This document shows positions 54,776 to 63,502 of a DNA stretch of 64,000 bases, one piece after another. Each line of letters starts with the position of its first letter. The first letter of the stretch is position 1. Below the pieces are notes generated by a model that had not been told where the DNA came from, made no database searches, and was given only the letters and a program-made list of their open reading frames with translations. The position numbers and the translations under genes were made by a program. Source of the DNA: Nocardia australiensis (GTDB taxonomy: Bacteria; Actinomycetota; Actinomycetes; Mycobacteriales; Mycobacteriaceae); assembly GCF_020733705.1 (NCBI RefSeq), contig NZ_JAJFZM010000001.1, forward strand, positions 3,100,001 to 3,164,000, in the 5' to 3' direction.

Positions 54776-56425
54776 ATGACAAGGGAGCTGTCGAAGCGGC
54801 GGGGTTTCAAAAACCCTGTTGCAATGCTCGGGGACGATGTTCGAGTCGGCATTTATGTGCGTCGGTCCACCGACGATGAGCATCAGCCGTACTCGATTGA
54901 CGCTCAAGACAGCCGCCTGGACGCCTACATCCACTCGCAGCCGGGGTGGCGTCTCGTGGCCCGGTTCCACGACGATGCTTCTGGTGCCACGACGAAACGT
55001 CAAGGATTGATCAAGGCGATCGAGGCTGCCAATTCCGGGCAGATCGATGTGTTGCTCGTCTACCGCGTAGACCGGTTCTCTCGCAACCTGCGGGACATGG
55101 TGACGCTCCTCGATGAACTCGATTCCGCAGATGTGGTGTTCCGTTCGGCCACCGAACCGTTCGACACAGCCACGCCTATGGGGCGAATGCTGGTGCAAAT
55201 GCTGGGAATGTTCGCGCAATTCGAACGTGACACCATCATTGACCGCACGATCGCCGGAATGGAACGCAAAGCCGCGAAAGGAAAGTGGAAAGGGGGACGA
55301 CGTCCTTTCGGCTATCGCCCGGATCCGTCGACCCAGGTACTTGTCGTCGAGGAGTCCGAAGCCGCGATCGTGCGGGCGGTATTCGCGCTATACACCGCCG
55401 ACAAGCTCGGCACCCGTGCGGTCGCCGAGGTGCTCAATGATCGCGGCCATCGCACAACCAACGGCGGGAAGTGGTCCGGCTACCAGATCACTCGCATGCT
55501 GACCAACCGTATTTATCTGGGTGAGCTAACCTTCCGAGGCGTTACGGTCACATCCGCTCACCAGCCGATTATCGCGACCGATATCTGGAAAAGAGCCGAG
55601 AGGATTCTCACCGCCCGTGGCGATAATCCCGGCTACAGTGCGTCCACCGGATTCGACTACCTGCTTGCCGGGCGACTGCGCTGCCCGCGCTGCAACCGAT
55701 CGATGGTCGGTACTAGGGCCAACGGACGTACGCGAAGCTATCGCTACTACACGTGCTGGACACGGTCACGGTACACAACCGCTAAATGCGATCAGCCGCG
55801 CATGGATGCCGACGCTGTCGATCGGGCTGTCCTCGACGCGCTGGTCAGCTTTTACAGTACGCAGCGAGGTTTGATCCAGGACGCCGTTGGCCTCGCCCGC
55901 GGGCGGCACCAGGCGAAGCATGGTGACCGACGCGCGGAGCTCGCCGCTGTCGACGCCGAGTTGAGCAAGTGTGCGCAGTCCATCGATCGATACCTGGCCG
56001 CGTTCGAGCGTGGCAGCCTGGACGGCGAGTTGTTGAGCGAACGGCTTGCCGAGCTACGAGCTAGTGCCGGGCGGCTGCGGGACCGGCGGGATGGCCTTGC
56101 TCAGGCCCTTGACGACGTTCCGGAAGCGCCCGCGTCTGAAGCGCTCGACGACGTGGTCACCGACATCGGAGACGTCATCCGGACCGGCAACAACAACCAG
56201 GTCAAGGCGCTGATCGAGGCGCTGGTCGCCGGAGTAACCATCGCTGGCCCCAACCGGCTCATCCCCACATTCAGAGTCCCGAAACCGCCCAGCGATGATG
56301 AAACCGCTGGTCAAAACGCGAAAACCGCCCCCGAAGGGGCGGTTCGTACGCTGACGCGTTTGGGGTGGCTGACGGGACTCGAACCCGCGACACCCAGGAT
56401 CACAACCTGGTGCTCTACCAGCTGA
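54776..56425 (+). CDS. large serine recombinase (ICE integrase)
   Basis: 549 aa. Resolvase domain with the nucleophile in VGIYVRRSTDDEHQPYSIDAQ (Ser near 31) and DVLLVYRVDRFSRNLRD; recombinase domain (GRRPFGYRPDP, RMLTNRIYLGELTF); zinc ribbon (GRLRCPRCNRSMVG ... YYTCW ... CDQPRMDADAVD); C-terminal coiled coil (RRAELAAVDAELSKCAQSIDRYLAAFE). The last residues GWLTGLEPATPRITTW are translated antisense from the tRNA-His gene, so the reading frame ends in the target site. It should integrate and, with a helper, excise the element. Confidence 0.93.
   Translation: MTRELSKRRGFKNPVAMLGDDVRVGIYVRRSTDDEHQPYSIDAQDSRLDAYIHSQPGWRLVARFHDDASGATTKRQGLIKAIEAANSGQIDVLLVYRVDRFSRNLRDMVTLLDELDSADVVFRSATEPFDTATPMGRMLVQMLGMFAQFERDTIIDRTIAGMERKAAKGKWKGGRRPFGYRPDPSTQVLVVEESEAAIVRAVFALYTADKLGTRAVAEVLNDRGHRTTNGGKWSGYQITRMLTNRIYLGELTFRGVTVTSAHQPIIATDIWKRAERILTARGDNPGYSASTGFDYLLAGRLRCPRCNRSMVGTRANGRTRSYRYYTCWTRSRYTTAKCDQPRMDADAVDRAVLDALVSFYSTQRGLIQDAVGLARGRHQAKHGDRRAELAAVDAELSKCAQSIDRYLAAFERGSLDGELLSERLAELRASAGRLRDRRDGLAQALDDVPEAPASEALDDVVTDIGDVIRTGNNNQVKALIEALVAGVTIAGPNRLIPTFRVPKPPSDDETAGQNAKTAPEGAVRTLTRLGWLTGLEPATPRITTWCSTS
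56319..56344 (-). terminator. rho-independent terminator of tRNA-His
   Basis: On the minus strand a 9-bp stem (AACCGCCCC and complement) with a 4-base loop is followed by TTTT, 17 bases after the encoded CCA of tRNA-His. It lies inside the 3' end of the serine-recombinase frame. Confidence 0.75.
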
Positions 56426-56437
56426 ACTACAGCCACC
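56361..56437 (-). tRNA. tRNA-His (GTG anticodon)
   Basis: A complete cloverleaf can be folded on the minus strand: acceptor stem GTGGCTG/CAGCCAC, D arm GTTC-AGCTGGTAGAGC, anticodon arm CCAGG-TTGTGAT-CCTGG with anticodon GTG, T arm GCGGG-TTCGAGT-CCCGT. An extra 5' G (position -1, at 56437) opposite C73 is specific to tRNA-His. CCA is encoded at 56361-56363. The serine-recombinase gene overlaps it antisense, marking it as the integration target. Confidence 0.96.
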
Positions 56438-56561
56438 ATTGCCGGTTGTAACCGGCGCGGTCGATACTAGCGTGTCACCCCCGCTAGTCCCTAATCGGTT
56501 TCCAGCGCGCCGTTGGAGCTGGGCTTTTGGCGAGTCGCGGCCTGGGACCCCCAGCGCCGCG

Positions 56562-57197
56562 CTATTGCGCGCCGTTTGGCTGGGCCGACTCGGGGGACGC
56601 GCCCTGGTCGCTCAACTCGGCCGCGACGGCAGCGATTTCCGTCGTCGACGGGCCGGGCGAGGGGACGAAAGCGGTGCGCCGGTAGTACTTCAGCTCGCGG
56701 ATGGACTCTTTGATGTCGGCCAGGGCCCGGTGAGCCAATCCCTTTTCCGGCTGACCGAAGTAGATGCGCGGATACCAGCGGCGGCACAGCTCCTTTATGG
56801 AGCTCACATCGATCATGCGGTAGTGCAGGTGCGAGTCCAGCGCGGGCATATCGCGGGCGATGAAGCCGCGGTCGGTGGCTATGGAGTTGCCTGCCAGTGG
56901 CACTGTGCCCGCGAGCGGGACGTATTCGCGGATGTAGTCGAGCACCTGCTGCTCGGCATCGGCGAGCGTGACGGTGGAGCGGCGCACCTCGTCGGTGAGC
57001 CCGGAACGCGCGTGCATCTCCGTCACCACCGGGGGCATGGCGGCCAGCGCCTCGTCATCGGCGTGGATGACGACATCCACGCCCTCGCCCAGAATATTGA
57101 GGTCACTATCGGTCACGAGCGCGGCCACCTCGATCAGCTTGTCGCTGTCGAGACGCAGGCCGGTCATCTCGCAATCCATCCACACCAAGAAGTTCAT
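56562..57197 (-). CDS. orn: oligoribonuclease (3'-5' exoribonuclease)
   Basis: 211 aa with the DEDDh exonuclease motifs: [10 protein letters not shown] (Asp/Glu), [15 protein letters not shown], the conserved [18 protein letters not shown] and [11 protein letters not shown]. It degrades short RNAs and linear di-GMP (pGpG) to mononucleotides. The tRNA-His/orn pairing is shared with mycobacteria (from memory). Its start (ATG 57197) is only about 20 bases from a decayed foreign recombinase, so its native promoter region has been displaced. Confidence 0.95.
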   Translation of the reverse strand: MNFLVWMDCEMTGLRLDSDKLIEVAALVTDSDLNILGEGVDVVIHADDEALAAMPPVVTEMHARSGLTDEVRRSTVTLADAEQQVLDYIREYVPLAGTVPLAGNSIATDRGFIARDMPALDSHLHYRMIDVSSIKELCRRWYPRIYFGQPEKGLAHRALADIKESIRELKYYRRTAFVPSPGPSTTEIAAVAAELSDQGASPESAQPNGAQ

Positions 57198-57215
57198 GCT
57201 TTGTGTACTCCAATC

Positions 57216-57550
57216 ATGCCAGGTCAGAGAGTGCTAGGGCGGATTCGCCTCTCCCGCCTCTCCCGCCTCACCGACGAGTCAACCAGTATCCAACGCCAGA
57301 AGGATGTCATCGGGTCTTGGGCCAAGGCCAACTGGCCGTCTGCTCTATGGCTTCATCCCCACCAAGGCGCTTCTCGGCTACGCGACCCGCGATAAAGAGA
57401 CTCCGCGAGACGCAGAGGGGATGCCCAATCCTGTACGGCGACGCGCTGATGTCCAGGGAGACGTTCGACCGAGTCCAGCTCGAGCAGACCGAGCGGACCC
57501 GCACGGACTCTGGCGTATGGACCTTTGATCTGAGACATCCCAGCTTTTAG
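57216..57550 (+). pseudogene. decayed serine recombinase (second element remnant)
   Basis: The first part reads [21 protein letters not shown] and QRQKDVIGSWAKAN, the start of a large serine recombinase, with a 9-base slippage (RLSRLSRL). Later frames give ALLGYATRDKETPRDAEG and ILYGDALMSRETFDRVQ, which belong to the middle of such a protein. The catalytic core between them is deleted and frames change, so it is a relic. It sits divergent from and immediately upstream of orn, showing that another element once used this locus. Confidence 0.7.
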
Positions 57551-57583
57551 ATTGTCAAGCCGCTGTCGCAGCGGCTTGACAAT
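57551..57583 (-). terminator. 15-bp perfect hairpin over the transposase stop codon
   Basis: ATTGTCAAGCCGCTG, loop TCG, and exact complement. The TGA stop of the IS110 transposase lies inside the stem, so it may end transcription or block readthrough at the insertion-sequence edge. Confidence 0.7.
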
Positions 57584-58784
57584 GGGCCGCCCAGGCGGTG
57601 GTCTCGTTGTAGAGCGTCCGGGTTTTCAAGCAGCCGTGGAGGATGCCGACGAGCCGGTTGGCGACATGCCGCAGTGCGGCACTGTGGTTGAGGCCCCGGG
57701 CTCGCTGCTTGTCGTAGTAGGCGCGGGCGCCCGGCGACGCCTTCAGGGCGCAGAACGCCTGCGTGAGCAGCGCATCGACGAGGCGGTCCTGGTGCACGAA
57801 CCGGGCAACCACGACCTTCGACTTCCCCGACGCACGGGTGATCGGGGACGTCGCGGCGTAGTTCTTCCGCGATTTCGCGGTCGCGTAGCGGGCGTGGTCG
57901 TCTCCGAACTCGGCGAGCACCCGGGCCCCGAGAATCATGCCCAGTCCCGGCTGGGACCCGATGATCTCAGCGTCCGGGTGCCGCCCAAAATGGGCCTCGA
58001 CCTCGCTGTGCAGGGCTTTCACCTGCGCGTCGAGGGTCATCAGCACCGCTATCGTGGCTCTGGTTCCCGCCGCGTAAGCGGCGGTGATCACCGGGGCCCG
58101 GCCCAACTGCTCACTACGCAGGACCGCCCGGATCGCTGCGGCTCTCGCGTCGAGGTCACCGCGGCGGCCGGCGCGTTTCAACGCCGCTTTGACCTGGTTG
58201 ATCGACAGGCGGGCAGCAGTCTGCGGGTCGGGGGCCTTGCCGAGCAGTTCCAGGGAGTCGGGGGCATCAAGGTCGTCGAACGCCTCGATCGCAGCCGGGA
58301 AGTACTCCCGCAGAGCGTGTTTGAGTCGCTGAGTATGACGGGTGCGTTCCCAGATCATCGTCTTGTGCATCCGGGCAACTACCTTCACCGCCTGCGCGTC
58401 GACGCTGTCACCGGCGACGACCCGCAGTTGGTGGGCGTCGGTGCGAACCATGTCGGCCAGCGAGTGCGCGTCGGCGGCATCGGACTTCGCACCGGACACG
58501 CTGCGGCGTTCCCGAAACCTCGCGGCTTGCAGCGGGTTCACCGCGTACACGGTGTAGCCGGCCGCGATCAACGCCGCGACCCAGGGGCCGCGATCGGTTT
58601 CGATACCGATCCGTACTTCGGTGTCCTCGTCGTCGCCGAGGTACTCACCGATCATCGCGTGCAACCGGGTGATCCCGGTGATCCCTTCGGGCAGACGGGC
58701 TTTGGCGAGCCGTTTCCCGGTCTCGTCCATCAGTTCGACATCGTGATGATCCGATGCCCAGTCGTCACCGACCAGCAGCACCAC
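57555..58784 (-). CDS. IS110-family transposase
   Basis: 409 aa. The N-terminal RuvC-like DEDD domain starts LLVGDDWASDHHDVELMD and contains RIGIETDRGPWVAALIAAGYTVYAVNP and SDAADAHSLADMVR. The C-terminal Tnp domain has IIGSQPGLGMILGARVLAEFGDD and the Ser-containing SPITRASGKSK. GTG start at 58784 with GGGGAG upstream; the frame is open further but into non-coding sequence. Looks intact and potentially active. Confidence 0.92.
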   Translation of the reverse strand: MVLLVGDDWASDHHDVELMDETGKRLAKARLPEGITGITRLHAMIGEYLGDDEDTEVRIGIETDRGPWVAALIAAGYTVYAVNPLQAARFRERRSVSGAKSDAADAHSLADMVRTDAHQLRVVAGDSVDAQAVKVVARMHKTMIWERTRHTQRLKHALREYFPAAIEAFDDLDAPDSLELLGKAPDPQTAARLSINQVKAALKRAGRRGDLDARAAAIRAVLRSEQLGRAPVITAAYAAGTRATIAVLMTLDAQVKALHSEVEAHFGRHPDAEIIGSQPGLGMILGARVLAEFGDDHARYATAKSRKNYAATSPITRASGKSKVVVARFVHQDRLVDALLTQAFCALKASPGARAYYDKQRARGLNHSAALRHVANRLVGILHGCLKTRTLYNETTAWAAHCQAAATAA

Positions 58785-59030
58785 AGCTCCCCGTTCGTCG
58801 TTGTCGGACAACCAGTTCCGGCAGCGCGCGGGAGAATGTCGGCGACCTAATGAATCAGTGCTCACACCGGCCGGCGGTGGGCACGACATCCCATCAGCGA
58901 TCTCCTTCTCCCGGCGAACCGGCGGGGGCACCATCTCAGATCAGGACTCGAAGTCCAGGCTCCACATGTGCTCACCCGCCGGTCGCTACCACTAGCGAGT
59001 CTGCCTGATCCGTCGATCACGCGGACCCAC
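58785..59030 (-). ncRNA. candidate IS110 bridge-RNA region
   Basis: IS110-group elements are known to encode a structured bridge RNA in the non-coding end upstream of the recombinase gene. This ~245-base interval has that position and is GC-rich with several short complementary segments. No structure was computed, so only position and family support the call. Confidence 0.35.
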
Positions 59031-59219
59031 TAATACTCATTAGGATCCCAGCGGACACGGTCGCGCGAATGTCCCAGTAAACGACGGCGACGCCCGTCGC
59101 CTATTCGCGGCCCGTTTGTGTGTCGGGACGCCGCCGGATTGCGGCCTCCGCGGATGCGCGCGGCGATACAGTTTCGGGAGATCGAAGCAGTCGAAGTCAG
59201 ACCAGACGGAGGATGCGCG

Positions 59220-59402
59220 ATGACCACCCCCCAGGAGAAGGCCGCTGCGGCACGAAAGGCCGCGCAGGATGCGGCCCGGGCTGCCGCGGAGGCCGCGGCG
59301 GCGGCCGAGGCCGCCGCGACGGCGGATACCACCACCACCACCACCACCACCACCGCCGCCACCGCGGCGGCTACGAAGGTGGCGGCTACCGAAAACGCGT
59401 AG
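59220..59402 (+). pseudogene. N-terminal segment of HerA-like gene, cut off by an amber codon
   Basis: ATG 59220 follows ACGGAGG and opens a 60-codon Ala/Lys-rich helical segment (MTTPQEKAAAARKAAQDAAR) with a run of nine Thr from an ACC repeat. The frame stops at TAG 59400-59402 but continues without shift into the ATPase coding sequence. It therefore looks like the native N-terminus of the downstream protein rather than a separate gene. Confidence 0.55.
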
Positions 59403-59477
59403 CCCGCCGGGCAGACGCCCGCACGGCAGATCGCCGCCGGGTATGCGTTCGAGGGCGCGGCGCTGGAACTGGGCACG

Positions 59478-60932
59478 GTGGTGATCGACGGGACGGCGGA
59501 TCCGGCTGCGCTGGTGCGGATTCCGATGCGCACGGTGAATCGGCACGGGCTGGTCGCGGGTGCTACCGGCACCGGTAAGACGAAGACGCTCCAGGGAATC
59601 GCCGAACAACTGTCGCGAGCCGGGGTGCCGGTGGTACTCGCCGATATCAAGGGCGACCTGTCGGGCCTGTCGCGGCCAGGGCAACCGAACGACAAATTGG
59701 GCGCACGGGCGCTGGAAACCGGTGCGGGACAATGGCAGCCGACCAGGTTCCCGACCGAGTTCGTCTCGCTCGGCACCGACGGAATCGGGGTGCCGATCCG
59801 TGCGACGATCACCGCGTTCGGGCCGGTATTGCTCAGTAAAGTGCTCGGACTGAATGAGACTCAGGAATCAACGCTCGGTCTGATCTTTCACTGGGCGGAC
59901 AAAGCGGGGCTCGGGCTGCTGGACCTGAAGGATCTGCGTTCGGTCATCACGCATCTGACCAGCCCCGAGGGCAAGGAAGACCTCCAGGGCATCGGTGGGG
60001 TGTCGGCGGCGACGGCGGGGGTAATTCTGCGCGCCCTGGTCAACCTGGAGGCCGACGGCGGCGACACGTTCTTCGGTGAGCCGGAACTGGATCCGGCGGA
60101 TCTGCTGCGAGTCGTGGGCGGTCAGGGCGTGATCACCCTGTTCGAACTCGGTTCGCGGGCCGCGCGCCCGGTGCTGTTCTCGACCTTCCTGATGTGGGTG
60201 CTCGCGGATCTTTTCCAGACCCTGCCCGAGGTCGGTGATGTCGAAAAGCCCAAGCTGGTCTTTATTTTCGACGAAGCTCATTTGCTTTTTTCGGACGCCT
60301 CGAAGGCTTTCCTGGAGCAGGTGGAACAGACGGTCAAGCTGATCCGCTCCAAGGGCGTCGGGGTGTTCTTCTGCACCCAGCTGCCAACCGACATCCCGAA
60401 TCCGGTGCTCTCCCAGTTGGGCGCGCGCGTCCAGCACGCATTGCGCGCGTTCACCCCCGATGACCAGAAGGCGTTGTCCAAGACGGTCCGCACCTACCCC
60501 GCGACCGGGACCTACGATCTGGAAAAAGCGCTGACCTCGCTGGGAACCGGCGAGGCGATCGTGACGGTGCTCTCGGAGCAGGGCGCGCCGACCCCAGTGG
60601 CATGGACCAGAATTCAGCCGCCGCGTTCGCTCATGGATACCATCGGCAACGACGCGATCAAGTCCGAGGCGTTGTCCAGTTCGCTCTACGGTAAGTACGG
60701 CCACACCGTCGACCGGGAATCGGCGTATGAGATGCTCGCGGCCAAAGTAGCCGCAGCACAACAGGAGCCCGAATCGGCACCCGTGCCAGGCCGCTCACCC
60801 GAGTCCGTCGAGCACGACTCGGCTGCTGAGCGCATCATGAAGAATCCCGCGGTGAAGAGCTTCCTGCGTTCTGCGGCAACTGCGGCAGGCCGCGAGATCA
60901 GCCGCGGCATCTTCGGTACCCGCCGCCGGTGA
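59478..60932 (+). CDS. HerA/DUF853-like ATPase
   Basis: 484 aa from the first available GTG. Walker A GATGTGKTKTLQ, DIKGDLSGLSRPG, Walker B KLVFIFDEAHLLF and FFCTQLPTDIP identify the YjgR/DUF853 branch of HerA-type hexameric ATPases. The conserved residues just before this start (IAAGYAFEGAALELGTVVIDG) are encoded in frame between the TAG at 59400 and 59478, so the real protein should start upstream. Gene order orn, this ATPase, cmrA matches Rv2511-Rv2509 as remembered. Translation from GTG 59478 would lose the first beta strand. Confidence 0.85.
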   Translation: MVIDGTADPAALVRIPMRTVNRHGLVAGATGTGKTKTLQGIAEQLSRAGVPVVLADIKGDLSGLSRPGQPNDKLGARALETGAGQWQPTRFPTEFVSLGTDGIGVPIRATITAFGPVLLSKVLGLNETQESTLGLIFHWADKAGLGLLDLKDLRSVITHLTSPEGKEDLQGIGGVSAATAGVILRALVNLEADGGDTFFGEPELDPADLLRVVGGQGVITLFELGSRAARPVLFSTFLMWVLADLFQTLPEVGDVEKPKLVFIFDEAHLLFSDASKAFLEQVEQTVKLIRSKGVGVFFCTQLPTDIPNPVLSQLGARVQHALRAFTPDDQKALSKTVRTYPATGTYDLEKALTSLGTGEAIVTVLSEQGAPTPVAWTRIQPPRSLMDTIGNDAIKSEALSSSLYGKYGHTVDRESAYEMLAAKVAAAQQEPESAPVPGRSPESVEHDSAAERIMKNPAVKSFLRSAATAAGREISRGIFGTRRR

Positions 60933-60984
60933 CAGGTGGTTCGATATCTGGCGCGACCACCACCCACCGCGCATAGCACCAGCG

Positions 60985-62328
60985 TCAGCGGCCGATATCG
61001 CGGGCGAGCAGGTCGTCGGTGGTTTCGCGGCGCACCAGTTCCCTGGCCCTGCCATTGCGGACGGCGATGATGGGTGGACGGCCGACGCTGTTGTAGGACG
61101 AGGCGAGGCTGTGGTGGTAGGCGCCAGTGCAAGGCATCGCGAGTATCTCGCCGGGGCGGATGTCGGCGGGTAGCTGGATATCGGTGGCGAGAATGTCACC
61201 CGCCTCGCAGTACCGGCCCGCCACCGTCGCCCGCAGTTGCGGGCCGCACGGGTGTCGGTTGGCGACGACCGCGCCATATCGGGCGCCGTACAACGCGACC
61301 CGAGGGTTGTCGCTCATGCCGCCGTCGACCGTGACATAGGTGTGTCCGCCGTCGATGTGTTTGACCGATAGCACCCGATACAGCGTTACCCCGGCCCGCG
61401 CCACGATCGCGCGGCCCGGCTCCAGCGCGATGTTGGGGCGCGGGAAGCGGTTTCGGGCACATGCGGCGTCGAGGGCGTCCTCGACGATGTCGGCCAAGTC
61501 GGACAGATTCATTTCGGCGTCGCCGCTGCGATAGGCGACCGCATGCCCGCCGCCGAGATCCAGCTCGGTGAGAATGTGGCCGTAGTCTTCTCGGACCCGG
61601 GCCATTTCGCCGATCATTCGGCGGATCGCCTCGCCGTAGTGGTCCGGATTGTGAATCTGTGAGCCGAGGTGGCAGTGCATGCCGACGAGTTCCAGGTTCG
61701 GTTGGCGCATTATGCGTCTGATCGCCTCGTCGGCCATATCGCTACCGAGCGGAAAGCCGAACTTCTGGTCCAGCACACCGGTTTTCACGGCCGGATGCCC
61801 GTGCACATCGATGCCGGGGGACAGCCGAAGCAGTACCCGTTGTGGCCGGGTGCCCAGCGCTGATAGCAGGGTGATTTCGGTGAGTGAATCGACCACGATC
61901 CGCCCAACGCCGCAGTGCAGTGCGGCGTTGAGTTCGTCATAGGATTTTCCATTGCCGTGCAAGATAATTCGTGCCGGGTCCACACCGGCGGCCAGCGCGA
62001 TGGTGAGCTCACCCGCCGAACACACATCCACCGAAAGCCCCTCCTGGGTGACCCATTCCGCCACCGCTCGGACCAGCAGTGCCTTACCGGCGTAGATGAT
62101 CTCGGCCTCGGGGAACGCCTTACGATAGGCGCGGCAGCGCGCGCGGACCTCATTCTCGTCGAGGACGTAGGTGGCGGTGCCGTATTGGTCGGCGATGTCG
62201 GCGAGGGCGACCCCGCCGAGGGTGATCCGGCCGTCGCCGTCATAGTGCGTGTCCCGTGGCCAGACCGCGGAATCCAGGCGCGAAGGGATTCCCGACCGCA
62301 GCGACGGGAAAATTTCGAGCAGCGTCAC
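60985..62328 (-). CDS. lysA: diaminopimelate decarboxylase (LysA-type)
   Basis: 447 aa of the alanine-racemase-fold PLP decarboxylases. The PLP lysine is in IIYAGKALL, substrate/cofactor loops are VGMHCHLGSQI, DLGGGHAVAYRSGD and EPGRAIVARAG, and the C-terminal CTGAYHHSLASSYN helps form the active site. It converts meso-diaminopimelate to lysine. GTG start at 62328 with AGGAGA upstream. It is not next to argS/thrA as the mycobacterial housekeeping lysA is, so it could be a second copy or a related D-amino-acid-type decarboxylase. Confidence 0.88.
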   Translation of the reverse strand: MTLLEIFPSLRSGIPSRLDSAVWPRDTHYDGDGRITLGGVALADIADQYGTATYVLDENEVRARCRAYRKAFPEAEIIYAGKALLVRAVAEWVTQEGLSVDVCSAGELTIALAAGVDPARIILHGNGKSYDELNAALHCGVGRIVVDSLTEITLLSALGTRPQRVLLRLSPGIDVHGHPAVKTGVLDQKFGFPLGSDMADEAIRRIMRQPNLELVGMHCHLGSQIHNPDHYGEAIRRMIGEMARVREDYGHILTELDLGGGHAVAYRSGDAEMNLSDLADIVEDALDAACARNRFPRPNIALEPGRAIVARAGVTLYRVLSVKHIDGGHTYVTVDGGMSDNPRVALYGARYGAVVANRHPCGPQLRATVAGRYCEAGDILATDIQLPADIRPGEILAMPCTGAYHHSLASSYNSVGRPPIIAVRNGRARELVRRETTDDLLARDIGR

Positions 62329-62490
62329 GGTTGTTCTCCTGGGTATGCCCCCGCTTTCTCTTCAATGCGGGGCCGATTCCAGGACTACGCCGCTGATCAG
62401 CGGTTATGGGCAATTCTGACGGAACCTTGACGCGCAGGTACCCGTTCCTGACGGACCGCTGACAAACAGGCCGGCGAATCGGGACTCGGG

Positions 62491-63297
62491 TCAGCCACCG
62501 AGTTTCTTGTAGAACGCGCCTGCGATAGGCGCGGTGAACGAGCGCGGACCGTACTGGCCCGCGACGCTCATACCTTTGCTGATCAGGCCGGGGACGACGC
62601 GCATTTTATTGCGGGCCAGGGCGTCGATGGAGATCTTCGCGGTGTATTCCGATGAGACCCAGAAGAAGTCGGGCACCACGCGGTCCACGATCGACGCGTT
62701 GGCCGGGTCCGGGGTTTCGGTGCGGACGGGGCCGGGCGCCAGCAGGGTGACGTGCACGCCGGAGTCCTTGAGTTCACCGCGCAGCGATTCGGAGAATGTG
62801 TTGGCGAATGCCTTGCTCGCCGCATAGGTGGCGTTGTTCGGGATCGGCATGTTCCCGGCAGCGGACCCGCTGATCAAGATGCCGCCGCCGCCCCTGGCGA
62901 TCATGCCCGGCAGCACGGCGAGGGTGAGGTCGTGCACCGCGACGGCGTTGAGTTCCATCTGGGCACGCTCATATTCCAGGTCGAGCTCGGCGACCGCGCC
63001 GAAGGTGGCGATCCCCGCGTTGTTGCACAGGATCGCGATATCGCGTGCGGCCAGCTCCTCGACCAGCCCTGCGCGCTGGGTGCGGTCGGCCAGATCGACG
63101 GCGCGCACCTCGGCGGCGACACCGTGTGTGAGCGTAAGCCGCTGCGCGAGCTCGGTGAGCAGCTCACCGCGCCGGGCGACCAGGATCAGCGAATAGCCAC
63201 GGGCAGCGAGGTCAGCGGCCAGCGCGGTGCCGATGCCGGAAGATGCGCCGGTCACAACCGCGCGATTCTCAGGGGTAGGGGAGGGCAAGCTCACCAC
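62491..63297 (-). CDS. cmrA: short-chain reductase, CmrA-like mycolate ketoreductase
   Basis: 268 aa, the same length as M. tuberculosis Rv2509 as I remember it. Motifs are VVTGASSGIGTALA, LCNNAGIATFG, ILISGSAAGN, YAASKAF and the family-specific ALARNKMRVVPGL. CmrA reduces the beta-keto group of the freshly condensed mycolic acid precursor. Its presence is the best evidence that the host makes mycolic acids. Gene order with orn and the HerA-like gene supports orthology. Confidence 0.88.
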   Translation of the reverse strand: MVSLPSPTPENRAVVTGASSGIGTALAADLAARGYSLILVARRGELLTELAQRLTLTHGVAAEVRAVDLADRTQRAGLVEELAARDIAILCNNAGIATFGAVAELDLEYERAQMELNAVAVHDLTLAVLPGMIARGGGGILISGSAAGNMPIPNNATYAASKAFANTFSESLRGELKDSGVHVTLLAPGPVRTETPDPANASIVDRVVPDFFWVSSEYTAKISIDALARNKMRVVPGLISKGMSVAGQYGPRSFTAPIAGAFYKKLGG

Positions 63298-63502
63298 TGG
63301 AGCCTATGCGATGTGGCCTCCCCGGGACCGCTGCCCCGCCACCCGAGCGCGGGGCAGCGAGTCGCACATGATCGCGGCATAACGCCGACTCGGGTCCGAG
63401 GGTTAGGTGCGCCGCGGCTGTTGTGATGGCGGGTCGCCGCGCGACATGCCACTCGCCGGGCACCGGCATCGGGGGCCGGTGCCCGGACGAGGTGGCGTTG
63501 GG

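Larger units (their letters stand above)
26618..56437. mobile_element. integrative and conjugative element (minimum extent)
   Basis: The span holds a VirD4-like coupling protein, VirB4-like ATPase, VirB6-like and pilin-like proteins, a lysozyme/NlpC-P60 hydrolase, a Replic_Relax protein and serine recombinases, i.e. a full conjugative type IV secretion set plus integrase. The right end is at tRNA-His, into which the last recombinase frame runs. The left attachment site was not found by eye. The true element may be larger and could include the biosynthetic genes at 1-25 kb. Confidence 0.75.
57545..59030 (-). mobile_element. IS110-family insertion sequence (ends approximate)
   Basis: A single DEDD-type transposase gene with about 250 non-coding bases upstream and almost none downstream, the layout of the IS110 group. 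No terminal inverted repeats are visible, as expected for the family. Exact ends are not determined; the coordinates are estimates. Confidence 0.7.

Noticed and set aside
56439..57395. 318-aa plus-strand frame covering orn
   Set aside because: Its first two thirds are antisense to orn; only the end, from 57216, has recombinase similarity and was annotated as a relic.
59300..59370. ACC trinucleotide run as a CRISPR or regulatory repeat
   Set aside because: It is a simple trinucleotide run inside coding sequence giving poly-Thr; there are no spacers or dyad structure.
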